Shown one piece after another: positions 7,797 through 15,423 of a stretch of DNA of 32,936 nt; within the stretch, counting starts at the first letter, position 1; every line of letters starts with the position of its first letter. Location of the stretch: contig NZ_BMTW01000027.1 in assembly GCF_014649875.1 (NCBI RefSeq), forward strand, positions 1 through 32,936, read 5' to 3'. Made by a program: the position numbers and the translations under genes. The notes beneath the pieces are model-generated. The model was not told where the DNA came from. It saw only the letters and a list, made by a program, of their open reading frames with translations, and did not search any database. This stretch comes from Streptomyces rubiginosohelvolus. GTDB lineage: Bacteria; Actinomycetota; Actinomycetes; Streptomycetales; Streptomycetaceae.

Positions 7797-8325
7797 GCCT
7801 CTCATGGTCGGCGCTGTCGTCGCCGGGTGGGGTGATGCCCATGGCTTCAAGGTTGCGTGCCTCCTGGCTCGCCGGGTCGAAGGGCTTGGCCGCGGTGAAG
7901 ACGACCCGCGCGTTCTCGGGGGTGATCACCTCCACATCGCGGGTGTTCCAGGCGGTGTCCCGGGGACCGTCGACCGAGTCCGGGCGCAGCGCACGGCAGG
8001 CCTCGGCAAGGGATTCGACCTGGCCGAGCACGCCCGCGAAGCTGAAGCTCATCGCCGGTGGCTGCTCCGGAACGCTCTCCGCCGCGACGAGGAGGACGTC
8101 CTGGAACGCCCACCGGCGCAGATGCACCAGCGTGCCGGGGACGCTGAACAGCTCGAAGAACCCGAGCCCGTGCATCCAGAAGTCCACCGACGCCGCCAGA
8201 TCGCTGGTGGGGATCGTCACGAACGCGGGCATTCCGTAGATGCCGCGGAACGGCTCCGGCGGAACCGCGTCCGGACCGGGGGCGGGCACGGGACTCATCT
8301 CGAACGCGTTGTAGTAGTCGCTCAT
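7789..8325 (-). CDS. VOC (glyoxalase/bleomycin-resistance fold) protein
   Basis: This 178-residue protein has two betaalphabetabetabeta-like halves typical of the vicinal oxygen chelate superfamily: PAFVTIPTSDLAASVDFW then a strand ending LVHLRRWAFQDVLLVA, and MSFSFAGVLGQVESLAEACR then DVEVITPENARVVF. The family binds a metal and acts on, or sequesters, small molecules such as methylglyoxal adducts or drugs. I cannot assign a substrate. It is the first gene of an operon with a TipA-type MerR regulator, so it may be a detoxification or binding protein induced by that regulator's ligand. The ATG at 8325 lies 7 nt after the -10-like hexamer GAAGGT, so the mRNA may be leaderless; GGAAGG could also act as a ribosome-binding site. 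Confidence 0.82.
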   Translation of the reverse strand: MSDYYNAFEMSPVPAPGPDAVPPEPFRGIYGMPAFVTIPTSDLAASVDFWMHGLGFFELFSVPGTLVHLRRWAFQDVLLVAAESVPEQPPAMSFSFAGVLGQVESLAEACRALRPDSVDGPRDTAWNTRDVEVITPENARVVFTAAKPFDPASQEARNLEAMGITPPGDDSADHERHA

Positions 8326-8332
8326 GGACTCG

Positions 8333-8363
8333 ACCTTCCAGCCTCACGCAACGTGAGGGTCAA
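8333..8363 (-). promoter_or_regulatory. MerR-type promoter/operator of the VOC-MerR operon
   Basis: On the minus strand TTGACC (8363-8358) and GAAGGT (8338-8333) are separated by 19 bp, the stretched spacing typical of MerR-activated promoters. Between them lies a perfect inverted repeat CCTCACG-TTG-CGTGAGG (8358-8342), the classic position and form of a MerR-family operator. The ATG follows the -10 by 7 nt. Confidence 0.85.
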
Positions 8364-8392
8364 GCCGGGATCCACGAGCGCACGAGAACGCA

Positions 8393-9811
8393 TCAGGGCT
8401 GACCGGCACGCTCCCAGCCGTAACCGGGGCCACCGTGCACGTACTCCGGACGCCCCTTCATCCCGCTCAGCCGGAACGGCTTCCCCTGGTCGTCGATCCG
8501 CAGCGTCCCCTCCTTGCCGCCGCTGCTCCACTCCAGCTCCAGATACCAGCTGACGTCGTAGCTCACGGCCTTCATCTCCAGGTTGAAGACCTCCACGTCC
8601 TCGGACGACACCTTGTACGGGAAGTCCACCGCCGGAACCTCGATGTCCCCCTGCGTCCCCGGCACCGCCCGGAGGGTGGGATGCCCGGCGTCGAGGTTGG
8701 AGGCGAAGGTCTGCGGGGTGATCCCGCTGCCGCAGCCGTTGCCCATCAGGTACGCCGACCAGGGCAGCGGGGCCTTGCGGGACACCACACGGACGTTCAT
8801 CGCCTTCAGGACGACCGCCTCGCGCGAGGTCCCCTGCACGGTGAGCTGGAGCCGCGTGTTCCCGCCCTCGACCCCGCCGTACGACTCCGCCCAGCCGCGC
8901 CGGTCCTGCGGCGCGGGCGGCGGGTCGAGCGCGTCGGGCCCCCGGTTCACCAGGTAGTGCTGGCCGCAGGGTTCTTCCCAGTTGTACGAGGAGATGCTGA
9001 CGGTCGGCGGAGCGCCGAGCCCCGTAACGCCGTCGCCGCCCCCGCTCTGGGCCTGCCCGGCGCCCGAGCCCGCCGAGGGCTTCCCGGACGGCTGCCCCGA
9101 CGGGGACGCGGAGTTGCTCGCCGAGGGATTGGCCGAACTCGGACTCCCGGAGGGCCGGGGCGTGGCCGAGGCGGAGCCCTCCGGCGCGGCGGCGGGGCCC
9201 CCGCCCGCGTCCTCCACCCGGTCCGCGGCGCTCCCGCCGTCCTCCTGGCCCGACCCGGCGAGATCGACGGCGACGACGGTGGTGGGGACGAGGAGCGCGG
9301 CGACCCCGGCGGCGGCGATGAGCACCCGCGTACGCCGGGAGAGCCGGGACCAGCGGGACGCCGGGGCCGCGCCGCCACCGGACGTGACGGACAGCTCCGA
9401 CGGCTCGGGCACATCGGACGGCTCCGACGGCTCGCTCGCCTCGACGGCCTCCGGCACCGCAGCGGGCACGGCATCAGAAGTGACGTCGGGCGCGGCGTCA
9501 GGAACGTTGGCAGGCACGGCGTCAGGCACAACAGCAGGCGCAGAGGCACTCGCCGGAGGCCGCCGCCGGGCCGCGTCCGCCACGATCCACCGCCGGTGCA
9601 CCTCCACCAGCTCGTCACCCGACGCCCCGCACACCCGCGCGAACCGCTCCACCGGAGCGAACTCGTTCGGCACGGCGTCCCCGTTGCAGTACCGGTGGAG
9701 GGTCGACGTACTGACGTGCAGCTTCCCCGCGAGCACCCCGTAACTGCGCCCCGAACGGTCCTTCAGATCCTTCAGCAGAGCCGCGAAATGCACGGCCTCC
9801 GGCGTCGCCAC
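8393..9811 (-). CDS. Membrane-anchored XRE-family HTH protein with extracytoplasmic domain
   Basis: This 472-residue protein starts with a cytoplasmic XRE/Cro-type helix-turn-helix (residues 8-62: LLKDLKDRSGRSYGVLAGKL, STSTLHRYCNGDAVP). A cytoplasmic Pro/Ala/Val-rich linker of near-repeats follows (PDAVPANVPDAAPD and similar, 96-125), then one transmembrane helix (162-183), a Ser/Pro/Gly-rich linker (190-262), and a folded external domain (266-472) with two Cys (C282 and one near VMGNGCGSG). The architecture suggests transcriptional or anchoring control responding to an outside signal; the target is unknown. The GTG at 9811 follows GGGGAA at 8-nt spacing. The gene is divergent from a lipoprotein gene, and a long dyad lies 22-49 bp upstream of its start. 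Confidence 0.85.
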   Translation of the reverse strand: MATPEAVHFAALLKDLKDRSGRSYGVLAGKLHVSTSTLHRYCNGDAVPNEFAPVERFARVCGASGDELVEVHRRWIVADAARRRPPASASAPAVVPDAVPANVPDAAPDVTSDAVPAAVPEAVEASEPSEPSDVPEPSELSVTSGGGAAPASRWSRLSRRTRVLIAAAGVAALLVPTTVVAVDLAGSGQEDGGSAADRVEDAGGGPAAAPEGSASATPRPSGSPSSANPSASNSASPSGQPSGKPSAGSGAGQAQSGGGDGVTGLGAPPTVSISSYNWEEPCGQHYLVNRGPDALDPPPAPQDRRGWAESYGGVEGGNTRLQLTVQGTSREAVVLKAMNVRVVSRKAPLPWSAYLMGNGCGSGITPQTFASNLDAGHPTLRAVPGTQGDIEVPAVDFPYKVSSEDVEVFNLEMKAVSYDVSWYLELEWSSGGKEGTLRIDDQGKPFRLSGMKGRPEYVHGGPGYGWERAGQP

Positions 9812-9832
9812 GACGGCGTTCCCCTTCCTCGT

Positions 9833-9860
9833 GCGTCCCGGAACGGCGTTCCAGGGACGC
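9833..9860. promoter_or_regulatory. Long dyad upstream of the XRE gene (candidate operator)
   Basis: GCGTCCC-GGAACG-G-CGTTCC-A-GGGACGC forms a 13-bp inverted repeat with a 1-nt centre and one unpaired A. Its core GGAACGCCGT recurs once at the XRE start region (near 9814-9823). The near-absent loop argues for a protein-binding site, perhaps autoregulation by the adjacent HTH protein. Confidence 0.5.
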
Positions 9861-10038
9861 GGAATTCCCGCAGGTCACCGTATGCGTAGACGTTCCAGCT
9901 TCCCCAATGGTTCGGCAGGCGTTGCGGCCGGATTCCGCCACCCCACAAGCTCGGACCAGACCACAGCAGGACCACGGGCCGGCCGTTCGACCGGGCCGGC
10001 ACGTCAACCGATCACCGAGTACGGGGAGTACCACCGCC

Positions 10039-10734
10039 ATGCGCACCAACCGCGTCCGCACCACCGCCCTCGCCGCCACCGCTCTCGTGGCCGCCCTCTC
10101 GCTCACCGCCTGCGGCGGCGACGACAAGGCCATGGGGACCAAGCCGGCCGGCTCCGCCGAGACCGCGACCCCCGCGGCGACGAGCACCGACGGGAAGGCC
10201 CGGTCCGAAGCCCCGGAGGCGGGCACGCCCGAGACGCAGACCGTGCCCGCCGAGGGGAAGCACGCGGGCGGCAACGGCAACGGCGCCAACCAGAGCAAGA
10301 AGCCGGAGGCGGCGGCCTCGATCGCGACCTGCACGCCCAAGAACTCCACCGTCAAGGTCTCCAAGGTGAGCCGCCCGATCAACCACCTGCTGCTCACGGT
10401 GACCAACACCGGCACCAAGAACTGCGCCGCGTACTACGCCCCGTTCCTCCGCTTCGACGACGCGCAGGCGGTGTACCCGATCCTCGACGACAGCAAGCCG
10501 CAGGCCGTCGTCACGCTCTCCCCCGGCGAAGAGGCCTACGCGGGCATCTCGCTGCTCGGCGAGCCCGGCGAGGACGAGCCGGTCAAGAGCGACAACCTCG
10601 GCGTGATCATGGTGGACAAGAACAACAAGTCCAAGGGCGAGTCCACGCTGAAGCTCCCGGCGGAGACCTACACGGACAGCCGGGGCTTCGTCACCTACTG
10701 GCAGTCGGACGTCGAGAACGCCCTGATGTTCTGA
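10039..10734 (+). CDS. DUF4232 domain lipoprotein
   Basis: This 231-residue secreted lipoprotein has positively charged residues 1-8, a hydrophobic stretch 9-24 and the lipobox LTAC with Cys25 as the lipidation site. Residues 26-90 are a Thr/Pro/Glu/Gly-rich spacer. The C-terminal 140 residues form a DUF4232 beta-sandwich: LLLTVTNTGTKNCAAYYAPF, then LSPGEEAYAGI, with two Cys that may pair. Its molecular role is unknown; it should be exposed on the outer face of the cell membrane. I chose the ATG at 10039 because the signal peptide begins there and GGGGAG lies upstream (10-nt spacing). It is divergent from the XRE membrane protein, which may control it or share its surface location. Confidence 0.9.
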   Translation: MRTNRVRTTALAATALVAALSLTACGGDDKAMGTKPAGSAETATPAATSTDGKARSEAPEAGTPETQTVPAEGKHAGGNGNGANQSKKPEAAASIATCTPKNSTVKVSKVSRPINHLLLTVTNTGTKNCAAYYAPFLRFDDAQAVYPILDDSKPQAVVTLSPGEEAYAGISLLGEPGEDEPVKSDNLGVIMVDKNNKSKGESTLKLPAETYTDSRGFVTYWQSDVENALMF

Positions 10735-10761
10735 GCCCGCCCCGCCGCCTCGCCACGCTGG

Positions 10762-11328
10762 TCAGGCCCGGACCGTCTCGTAACGGAGCATCACGACCCC
10801 GTTGCCGAAGGTCCGGGTCTCCAGCAGCCGGAGCCGCTGCCGCTCCTCCGCGTCCCGGAAGAAGGGGCGGCCCCGGCCGAGGATGAGGGGATGGACGTAG
10901 ATCCGGTACTCGTCGATCAGGTCGGCCCGCCGGAACGACTCCAGCAGATCCGCGCCGCCGACCGCCAGGTCCCCCGAGGCGGCGTCCCGCAGGCCGCGGA
11001 CCTGCTCGGGGTCGACCTCGTGGAGCAGGGTCGCGTTCGGCCCCACGCTCTCCAGCGTCCGCGAGAAGACGAACTTCGGCATGTCCCGCCAGATCCCCGC
11101 GAATTCGGCCATCGGACCTTCGTTGGCCGGATCCTGATCGGCGGTCGGCCAGAACTCCTCCATCAGCTCGTAGGTGACACGCCCCTCGACGAAGCCGCCC
11201 ATGGTCCGGAAGTAGTCGTTGAAGTGCTGGTGCAGTTCCTCGTCGACGGTGTGCCAGTCGATGTCGTGGTCGGGCCCTTCGAAGAATCCGTCGAGGGAGA
11301 GCGAGATGGACGTGACGATCCTGTTCAC
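10762..11328 (-). CDS. RibD C-terminal/dihydrofolate reductase-like family protein
   Basis: This 188-residue protein is a single DHFR-like domain of the RibD C-terminal family. The N-terminus MNRIVTSISLSLDGF, the mid-region EGRVTYELMEEFW and DMPKFVFSRTL, and the C-terminal GGADLLESFRRADLIDEYRI plus YVHPLILGRGRPFF are all characteristic. Members are stand-alone NADPH-dependent reductases related to the riboflavin enzyme RibD; the physiological substrate of these Streptomyces paralogues is generally unknown. The start is a GTG at 11328 with AGGAG 5 nt upstream. The long upstream extension of the frame has no homology and is antisense to the next gene. It is divergent from the NIPSNAP gene and convergent with the DUF4232 gene. 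Confidence 0.9.
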   Translation of the reverse strand: MNRIVTSISLSLDGFFEGPDHDIDWHTVDEELHQHFNDYFRTMGGFVEGRVTYELMEEFWPTADQDPANEGPMAEFAGIWRDMPKFVFSRTLESVGPNATLLHEVDPEQVRGLRDAASGDLAVGGADLLESFRRADLIDEYRIYVHPLILGRGRPFFRDAEERQRLRLLETRTFGNGVVMLRYETVRA

Positions 11329-11475
11329 GGCGGCTCCTGCCGGATCGGCCCGGTCGGCGGGGACCGGGGCGGCGCGCAACGGGCCTCGACCATACGTCCC
11401 CCGGCGCCGTTTCCTCCGGAGAAGAGCCCTCGCGTGACAGGCGTCGGTGCGCGGGAAGCCGCCTAACCTGGCCGC

Positions 11476-11847
11476 ATGATCACCTGCGTCGTGCGGTACA
11501 CGATCGACCCGAAGAAGATCGCGGCCTTCGAGCGGTTCGGCTCCCGCTGGATGGAGCTGGTGCAGGCCCACGGCGGCACGCACCACGGCTACTTCCTCCC
11601 GGCGGAGGGCGCGAGCGACGAGGCACTGGCCCTGTTCAGCTTCCCGAGCCTGGCCGCGTACGAGGAGTACCGGCACCTGTTCGGCCGGGACCCCGAGTTC
11701 ATCGCAGCGGACCGCATCCGCGACGAGAGCGGCTGCGTACTGCGCTACGAGCGCACCTTCATGCGCCCGCTGCTCCCGGGCGACCTCGCGGGTGCCGGCG
11801 CCACGCCCGGGCCGGCTTCCGAGGAGCCGCGGTCCCCGACGTCCTAG
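11476..11847 (+). CDS. NIPSNAP-family protein
   Basis: This 123-residue protein is a single ferredoxin-like domain of the NIPSNAP family: MITCVVRYTIDPKKIAAFERF, a central HGYFLPAEGASDEALALFSF and the helix SLAAYEEYRHLFGRDPEF. The last 25 residues are Pro/Gly/Ala-rich and probably disordered. Bacterial members have no settled function; the fold is shared with ABM and EthD proteins. No ribosome-binding site is visible. A TAACCT hexamer (11464-11469) ends 6 nt before the ATG, so a leaderless transcript is likely. Confidence 0.85.
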   Translation: MITCVVRYTIDPKKIAAFERFGSRWMELVQAHGGTHHGYFLPAEGASDEALALFSFPSLAAYEEYRHLFGRDPEFIAADRIRDESGCVLRYERTFMRPLLPGDLAGAGATPGPASEEPRSPTS

Positions 11848-11925
11848 GACCCCTCGTTCGGATCATGTCGGGCTCGGCGACCACCGCCCCTCTCGCTGTC
11901 AGTGCCGCCGCCTAGGCTCCCCGTC

Positions 11926-12759
11926 ATGGCGACGCTCCCGAATCCTCTGCCCGACCCGGCCGCCTCCGGCCTGGTCCTCCCGCCCGGCTCCCTGGTGGAC
12001 GCCACGCTGGACGGCCCCTGGCACGAGCCGCTGCTGTGGTACGCGGACGGCCCGGCGGCCCCGCGCGACTGGCCGGACCTGCGGGCGGCCGGGCGGCGGC
12101 TCGGGCTGCTGCCGGTGCTCGTCACCGGCGGCTCACGCGACCAGTGGCCCGAGGACTGGGACCTCTGCCCGGACGACACGTCGTACCCCGGCGACCACGA
12201 CGCCGAGGAGGTCCTCGCGGAGTACTGGGCGGACCACGTCGACCACGCGGACGACGAGACCGGCGACGGCCCGTCAGCCGACGGGGACGCCCCGGGTCCC
12301 GGCTCGTCCTGGCCCGGCCTCGCGCCCGTTCCCGCCCGGGAGGCGGCCGAGGACGCGGACACGGTGGCGGCAGGGCTCGCGGGCGTCATCGCCGCCGACG
12401 CCGACGCATGGCTCGGCGGAGCCCGCATGGCCCTCGTCCCGGCCCGCCGCAGCGCCGACATACCGGCGGCGATCGGCTGGTCGGGCCCGATGAACCACGA
12501 GAACGACGTGGCCCGGCTCTGCGCGGTGCTCCGCTCCTGGGAGGACCGCTTCGACGCCCGGGTCGTGGTGCTCGGCTTCGACACGATGATCGTCTCCGTG
12601 GGCCGCCCGCCCGCCACGATCGAGGAGGCCCGCGCCCTGGCCGCCGAGCACTACGCGTTCTGCCCGGACAACATCGACCAGTCCCCTCCGTACGACCTCG
12701 ACGCCTACGCCGAGAAGGCCGTGCTCAACCAGGAAGCGTGGTCGTTCTGGTGGGACTGA
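11926..12759 (+). CDS. DUF4253 domain protein
   Basis: This 277-residue protein has an N-terminal region (1-90) containing RLGLLPVLVTG and WPEDWDLCP, an acidic Asp/Glu/Gly/Pro-rich linker (about 95-145), and a C-terminal DUF4253 domain: ARLCAVLRSWEDRFDARVVV, LGFDTMIVSVGRPP, and AAEHYAFCPDNI ending in WSFWWD. The function of the family is unknown; it occurs widely in actinomycetes, often among contact-toxin-like or immunity-like genes. The ATG at 11926 lies 7 nt after TAGGCT (11913-11918), and no Shine-Dalgarno sequence is seen. The next gene overlaps its 3' end, so the two are probably cotranscribed. Confidence 0.85.
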   Translation: MATLPNPLPDPAASGLVLPPGSLVDATLDGPWHEPLLWYADGPAAPRDWPDLRAAGRRLGLLPVLVTGGSRDQWPEDWDLCPDDTSYPGDHDAEEVLAEYWADHVDHADDETGDGPSADGDAPGPGSSWPGLAPVPAREAAEDADTVAAGLAGVIAADADAWLGGARMALVPARRSADIPAAIGWSGPMNHENDVARLCAVLRSWEDRFDARVVVLGFDTMIVSVGRPPATIEEARALAAEHYAFCPDNIDQSPPYDLDAYAEKAVLNQEAWSFWWD

Positions 12760-14795
12760 ACACGGACCGTACGGCCGGGCAGCGATCGGACCTGTCCCTG
12801 ATCAAGGCCTGGTGGCGCACGCTCGGCTGCGACGGCTTCGTCGTCCTGCCTCCCCCGACCAGGGGTCGCTACACCCAGTCCGACGGCCACGAGGACGCGG
12901 CGGAGATGTTCGCGACCCTAGGCATCGCGACCGGCACCTCCTTCGCGTACTGGCACTGGCAGTCCCAGGACGCCTTCGACCGCTCCGGCGAACTGACCGG
13001 CGTGCTCTATCTGCACTGGGGCGGCGACCACGCCACGGTCGCCACCGGTCTCGGGGAGGGCCCGCCCGGCTACCGAATCGTCAACAACGGTCCGCAGGGG
13101 GCCTTTCAGCTGGACAAGGTCACGGCGACGGACGCCGACGGGCTGCCGGACCCCGAAGACGCCGCGGGCGTACGCCAGTTCCTCGCCCGCATCGACGAGC
13201 CCCGCCGCCGGACCGCCCGCTCCACGGAGTACGGCCCGCTGGCCCCCGCGGAGGAACGCTGGCTCCACGACCGGCTGTCGGGCCCCCTGGGCCTGGACGC
13301 CACCGTCCGCTTCACCGCCCCGCTGGAGCACCGGCAGGCGCTGACCCCGGACGAGACGGCACGGCTGCTGTCCGCCTGGCGGGAGACGTACGCCGGCCGG
13401 CTCGCGGCCTGGCGCGGCTGGGGTCCCGTGCTGCGCGCGCTCCTGCGCCAGGAGCACCCGGAGGCCTGGGAGGTGGCCGCCGAACTGGGAGCCGACGCGT
13501 CCCACGCCCTCGCCGCGCACCCGTCCCCGCGCTCGCTGGAGCTGCTCCGCGCGTGGGCACTGTCCGGCGACGACAACGCCGTACGCGGCTGGTTCCGCGC
13601 CCACCACGCGCTGCGCGAACCGGACCCGTTCAGGGCGGCCCACGCGCTCTCCGAGGAGCTGACGGACCGCACCGCGCCCGAGGCCGCGCAGACCGCCCTC
13701 CTCCACGCGCTGCGGGAAACCGTCACGGTCGAGCCCGACACCCGCCACCCCGCCGCCGACGCGTTCTTCCCCTTCCTCCTCGCCACCATCCGGTTCGCCA
13801 CCGACGACCGCCTGCCGCGCCCACTGCGGGTCGCCGCCGCGAAGGCCGCCGCCGATACGGCGGACCGCGTGCGCGAGACGGCCGGCCAGCTCACCGACGC
13901 CGCCGAAGCGGCCGAAGCCCTCGCCGCCGTCGACCGCTACGAGGCCGCCCGCGACGGCCTCCTCGCGGGCACCGGCCCCGACCTCACCGGCTACGAGGGC
14001 GGCCTCGGCGACATCTACCACCGCTACCGCACCCTCTCCCCCGCCGACGTCCGGTGGTTGAGCGACCGGCTCGCCGACCCGGCCACCGGCGTCCAGGGCA
14101 TCGCCTTCTGCCTGGAGTTGCTCCACGCTCACGGCAAGGCCACCGAAGCGGACCTCGTCGCCCTCCTCCCCCGCTGGAAGAAGGAGCTGACCAAGCAGTA
14201 CCGCACCACGTACACCGAGTGGCGCCACCCGCTGGTCACCCTGACCTGCCTCGCCCTCGACCTGGAACACCCGGCCGCCGCCGACCTGCTGGCCTGGTGG
14301 GCGAAGCCCAAGCCGCTCTGGAAGGCCCCGGTCCGGCTGCTCACCCACCTCGGCGCCCCCGACGAGGCGAAGGCCGCCGAGCTGTGGGAGTTCATCGTCT
14401 CCGGCAGGGACGACAACGGGCACCTGATGACCTGGGTGCTGCTCCGCGCCCGCCTCGACGGCACGCACCCGCTGCACGTGGCGGACAAGCTGATCGGGGA
14501 GCCGGGCATCCACCCGTACACCCTGGAACACGTCCTGATCGGGGTGGCCGACCCCGCCCAGCCGCTGTGGCACTACACGATCGACCCGCGCAGCCACAGC
14601 TGGTGGCGGCGCGCCCAGGAGGTTGCGGACCACCCCGGCCTCTCCGCCGAGGCCCGCGCGATCGGGCTGAAGGCGGCCCGCAGGCACTGCATCGCCCGTT
14701 ACCCGGACCAGGTCCGCCCGCCCGTGACGCAAGGCGAGGTGAACGCGGCCCACGCCTGGCTGGAGGCCCGCGCCGACAGGACCGCCGCGGGCTGA
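12738..14795 (+). CDS. Large uncharacterised helical-repeat protein
   Basis: I do not recognise this 685-residue protein. Residues 1-125 look like a separate globular alpha/beta domain (WWRTLGCDGFVVLPPPTRGR, SFAYWHWQSQDAF, VLYLHWGGDHATVATGLGEG). The remainder is almost wholly alpha-helical, rich in Ala, Leu, Arg and Trp, with paired-helix spacing suggestive of HEAT/ARM-like repeats. No signal peptide, transmembrane helix or catalytic motif is evident. The start is a GTG at 12738 (AGGAAG just upstream) or at 12750. Both overlap the DUF4253 gene, by 22 or 10 nt, so translational coupling is likely. A HEAT-like gene follows on the same strand. A scaffold, immunity-like or ligand-binding role is possible, but no function can be stated. 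Confidence 0.75.
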   Translation: MVVLVGLNTDRTAGQRSDLSLIKAWWRTLGCDGFVVLPPPTRGRYTQSDGHEDAAEMFATLGIATGTSFAYWHWQSQDAFDRSGELTGVLYLHWGGDHATVATGLGEGPPGYRIVNNGPQGAFQLDKVTATDADGLPDPEDAAGVRQFLARIDEPRRRTARSTEYGPLAPAEERWLHDRLSGPLGLDATVRFTAPLEHRQALTPDETARLLSAWRETYAGRLAAWRGWGPVLRALLRQEHPEAWEVAAELGADASHALAAHPSPRSLELLRAWALSGDDNAVRGWFRAHHALREPDPFRAAHALSEELTDRTAPEAAQTALLHALRETVTVEPDTRHPAADAFFPFLLATIRFATDDRLPRPLRVAAAKAAADTADRVRETAGQLTDAAEAAEALAAVDRYEAARDGLLAGTGPDLTGYEGGLGDIYHRYRTLSPADVRWLSDRLADPATGVQGIAFCLELLHAHGKATEADLVALLPRWKKELTKQYRTTYTEWRHPLVTLTCLALDLEHPAAADLLAWWAKPKPLWKAPVRLLTHLGAPDEAKAAELWEFIVSGRDDNGHLMTWVLLRARLDGTHPLHVADKLIGEPGIHPYTLEHVLIGVADPAQPLWHYTIDPRSHSWWRRAQEVADHPGLSAEARAIGLKAARRHCIARYPDQVRPPVTQGEVNAAHAWLEARADRTAAG

Positions 14796-14919
14796 GCCCT
14801 CGTGGACCGCCCCGCTGATCTCCTCGGTCGTCACCGTGCCGCTGGGGCTGGCCGCACCTGCCACCGCCGTGGTCACTTTCGTAGCATTCATGGCACTGGT
14901 CGACTGGCCCTGACAGAAA
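14796..14919. other. Gap between the helical-repeat gene and the HEAT-like gene
   Basis: No convincing gene. In one plus frame a 25-residue hydrophobic peptide could start at GTG 14836 and stop at 14911-14913 (core LAAPATAVVTFVAFMALV, helix-like), but it lacks a ribosome-binding site. Confidence 0.3.
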
Positions 14920-15411
14920 GTGTCCACCCCCATGAACGACACGAACCTCACGACCACGACGGAAGCCGCTTCCGCGGCCGAAGCCGCAGAGCGCCTGATA
15001 GCCGAATTCCGTGCGCTGCCCGCAGGCAGCGACCGCAAGCGCGAGATCATCACCGAGCTGGACGACAACACGCAGGCGCTGCCGTTCCTCGTCTCGGTCG
15101 TCGCGGACCCGGGCGAATACGACCTCGCCCGGGTCGAGAGCGCCACCGTCCTGCGCCTGTGGCCCCCGGCGGACCCCGCCCTGCGCCACGAAGCGGGCCG
15201 CGCCCTGCTCACCGCGCTGCGCGACCCGGCGGAGGACCTGGTCCGGCAGTACGCGGCGATGTCGCTGGCGCCCTACACCGACGACCCGGTCGTCGCCACG
15301 GTCCTGGACACCACCGCGCGGGCCGACGAGGACCCCCTCGTACGGGACAGCGCCCGCTTCTCCATCAAGGAGGCCCACCGGCTCCAGGAGACCGGAGCGG
15401 GTGGGCCGTGA
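14920..15411 (+). CDS. HEAT-repeat-like small protein
   Basis: This 163-residue helical protein has at least two HEAT-like helix pairs: YDLARVESATVLRLW with HEAGRALLTALRDPAEDLVR, and QYAAMSLAPYTDDPVVATVL with DEDPLVRDSARFSIKEAHRL. Residues 1-35 are Thr/Ala-rich. Such short HEAT proteins bind partners and can act as immunity or adaptor proteins; no partner is known here. It follows the 685-residue protein after 124 nt and runs almost to the hemB stop (12-nt convergent gap without a hairpin). GTG 14920 and ATG 14932 are both possible starts; neither has a strong ribosome-binding site. Confidence 0.72.
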   Translation: MSTPMNDTNLTTTTEAASAAEAAERLIAEFRALPAGSDRKREIITELDDNTQALPFLVSVVADPGEYDLARVESATVLRLWPPADPALRHEAGRALLTALRDPAEDLVRQYAAMSLAPYTDDPVVATVLDTTARADEDPLVRDSARFSIKEAHRLQETGAGGP

Positions 15412-15423
15412 TCACGCGGGGGC

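Noticed and set aside
12036..12737. N-terminal extension of the large helical-repeat gene
   Set aside because: It lies in another frame of the DUF4253 gene and reads as Arg/Gly/Pro shadow sequence.
14836..14913. Hydrophobic 25-codon micropeptide
   Set aside because: Helix-like, but no ribosome-binding site or conservation evidence; kept only as a note on the gap.
12918..15212. 764-codon minus-strand open frame
   Set aside because: Shadow of the plus-strand genes; no coherent domain and repetitive Val/Gly/Arg composition.
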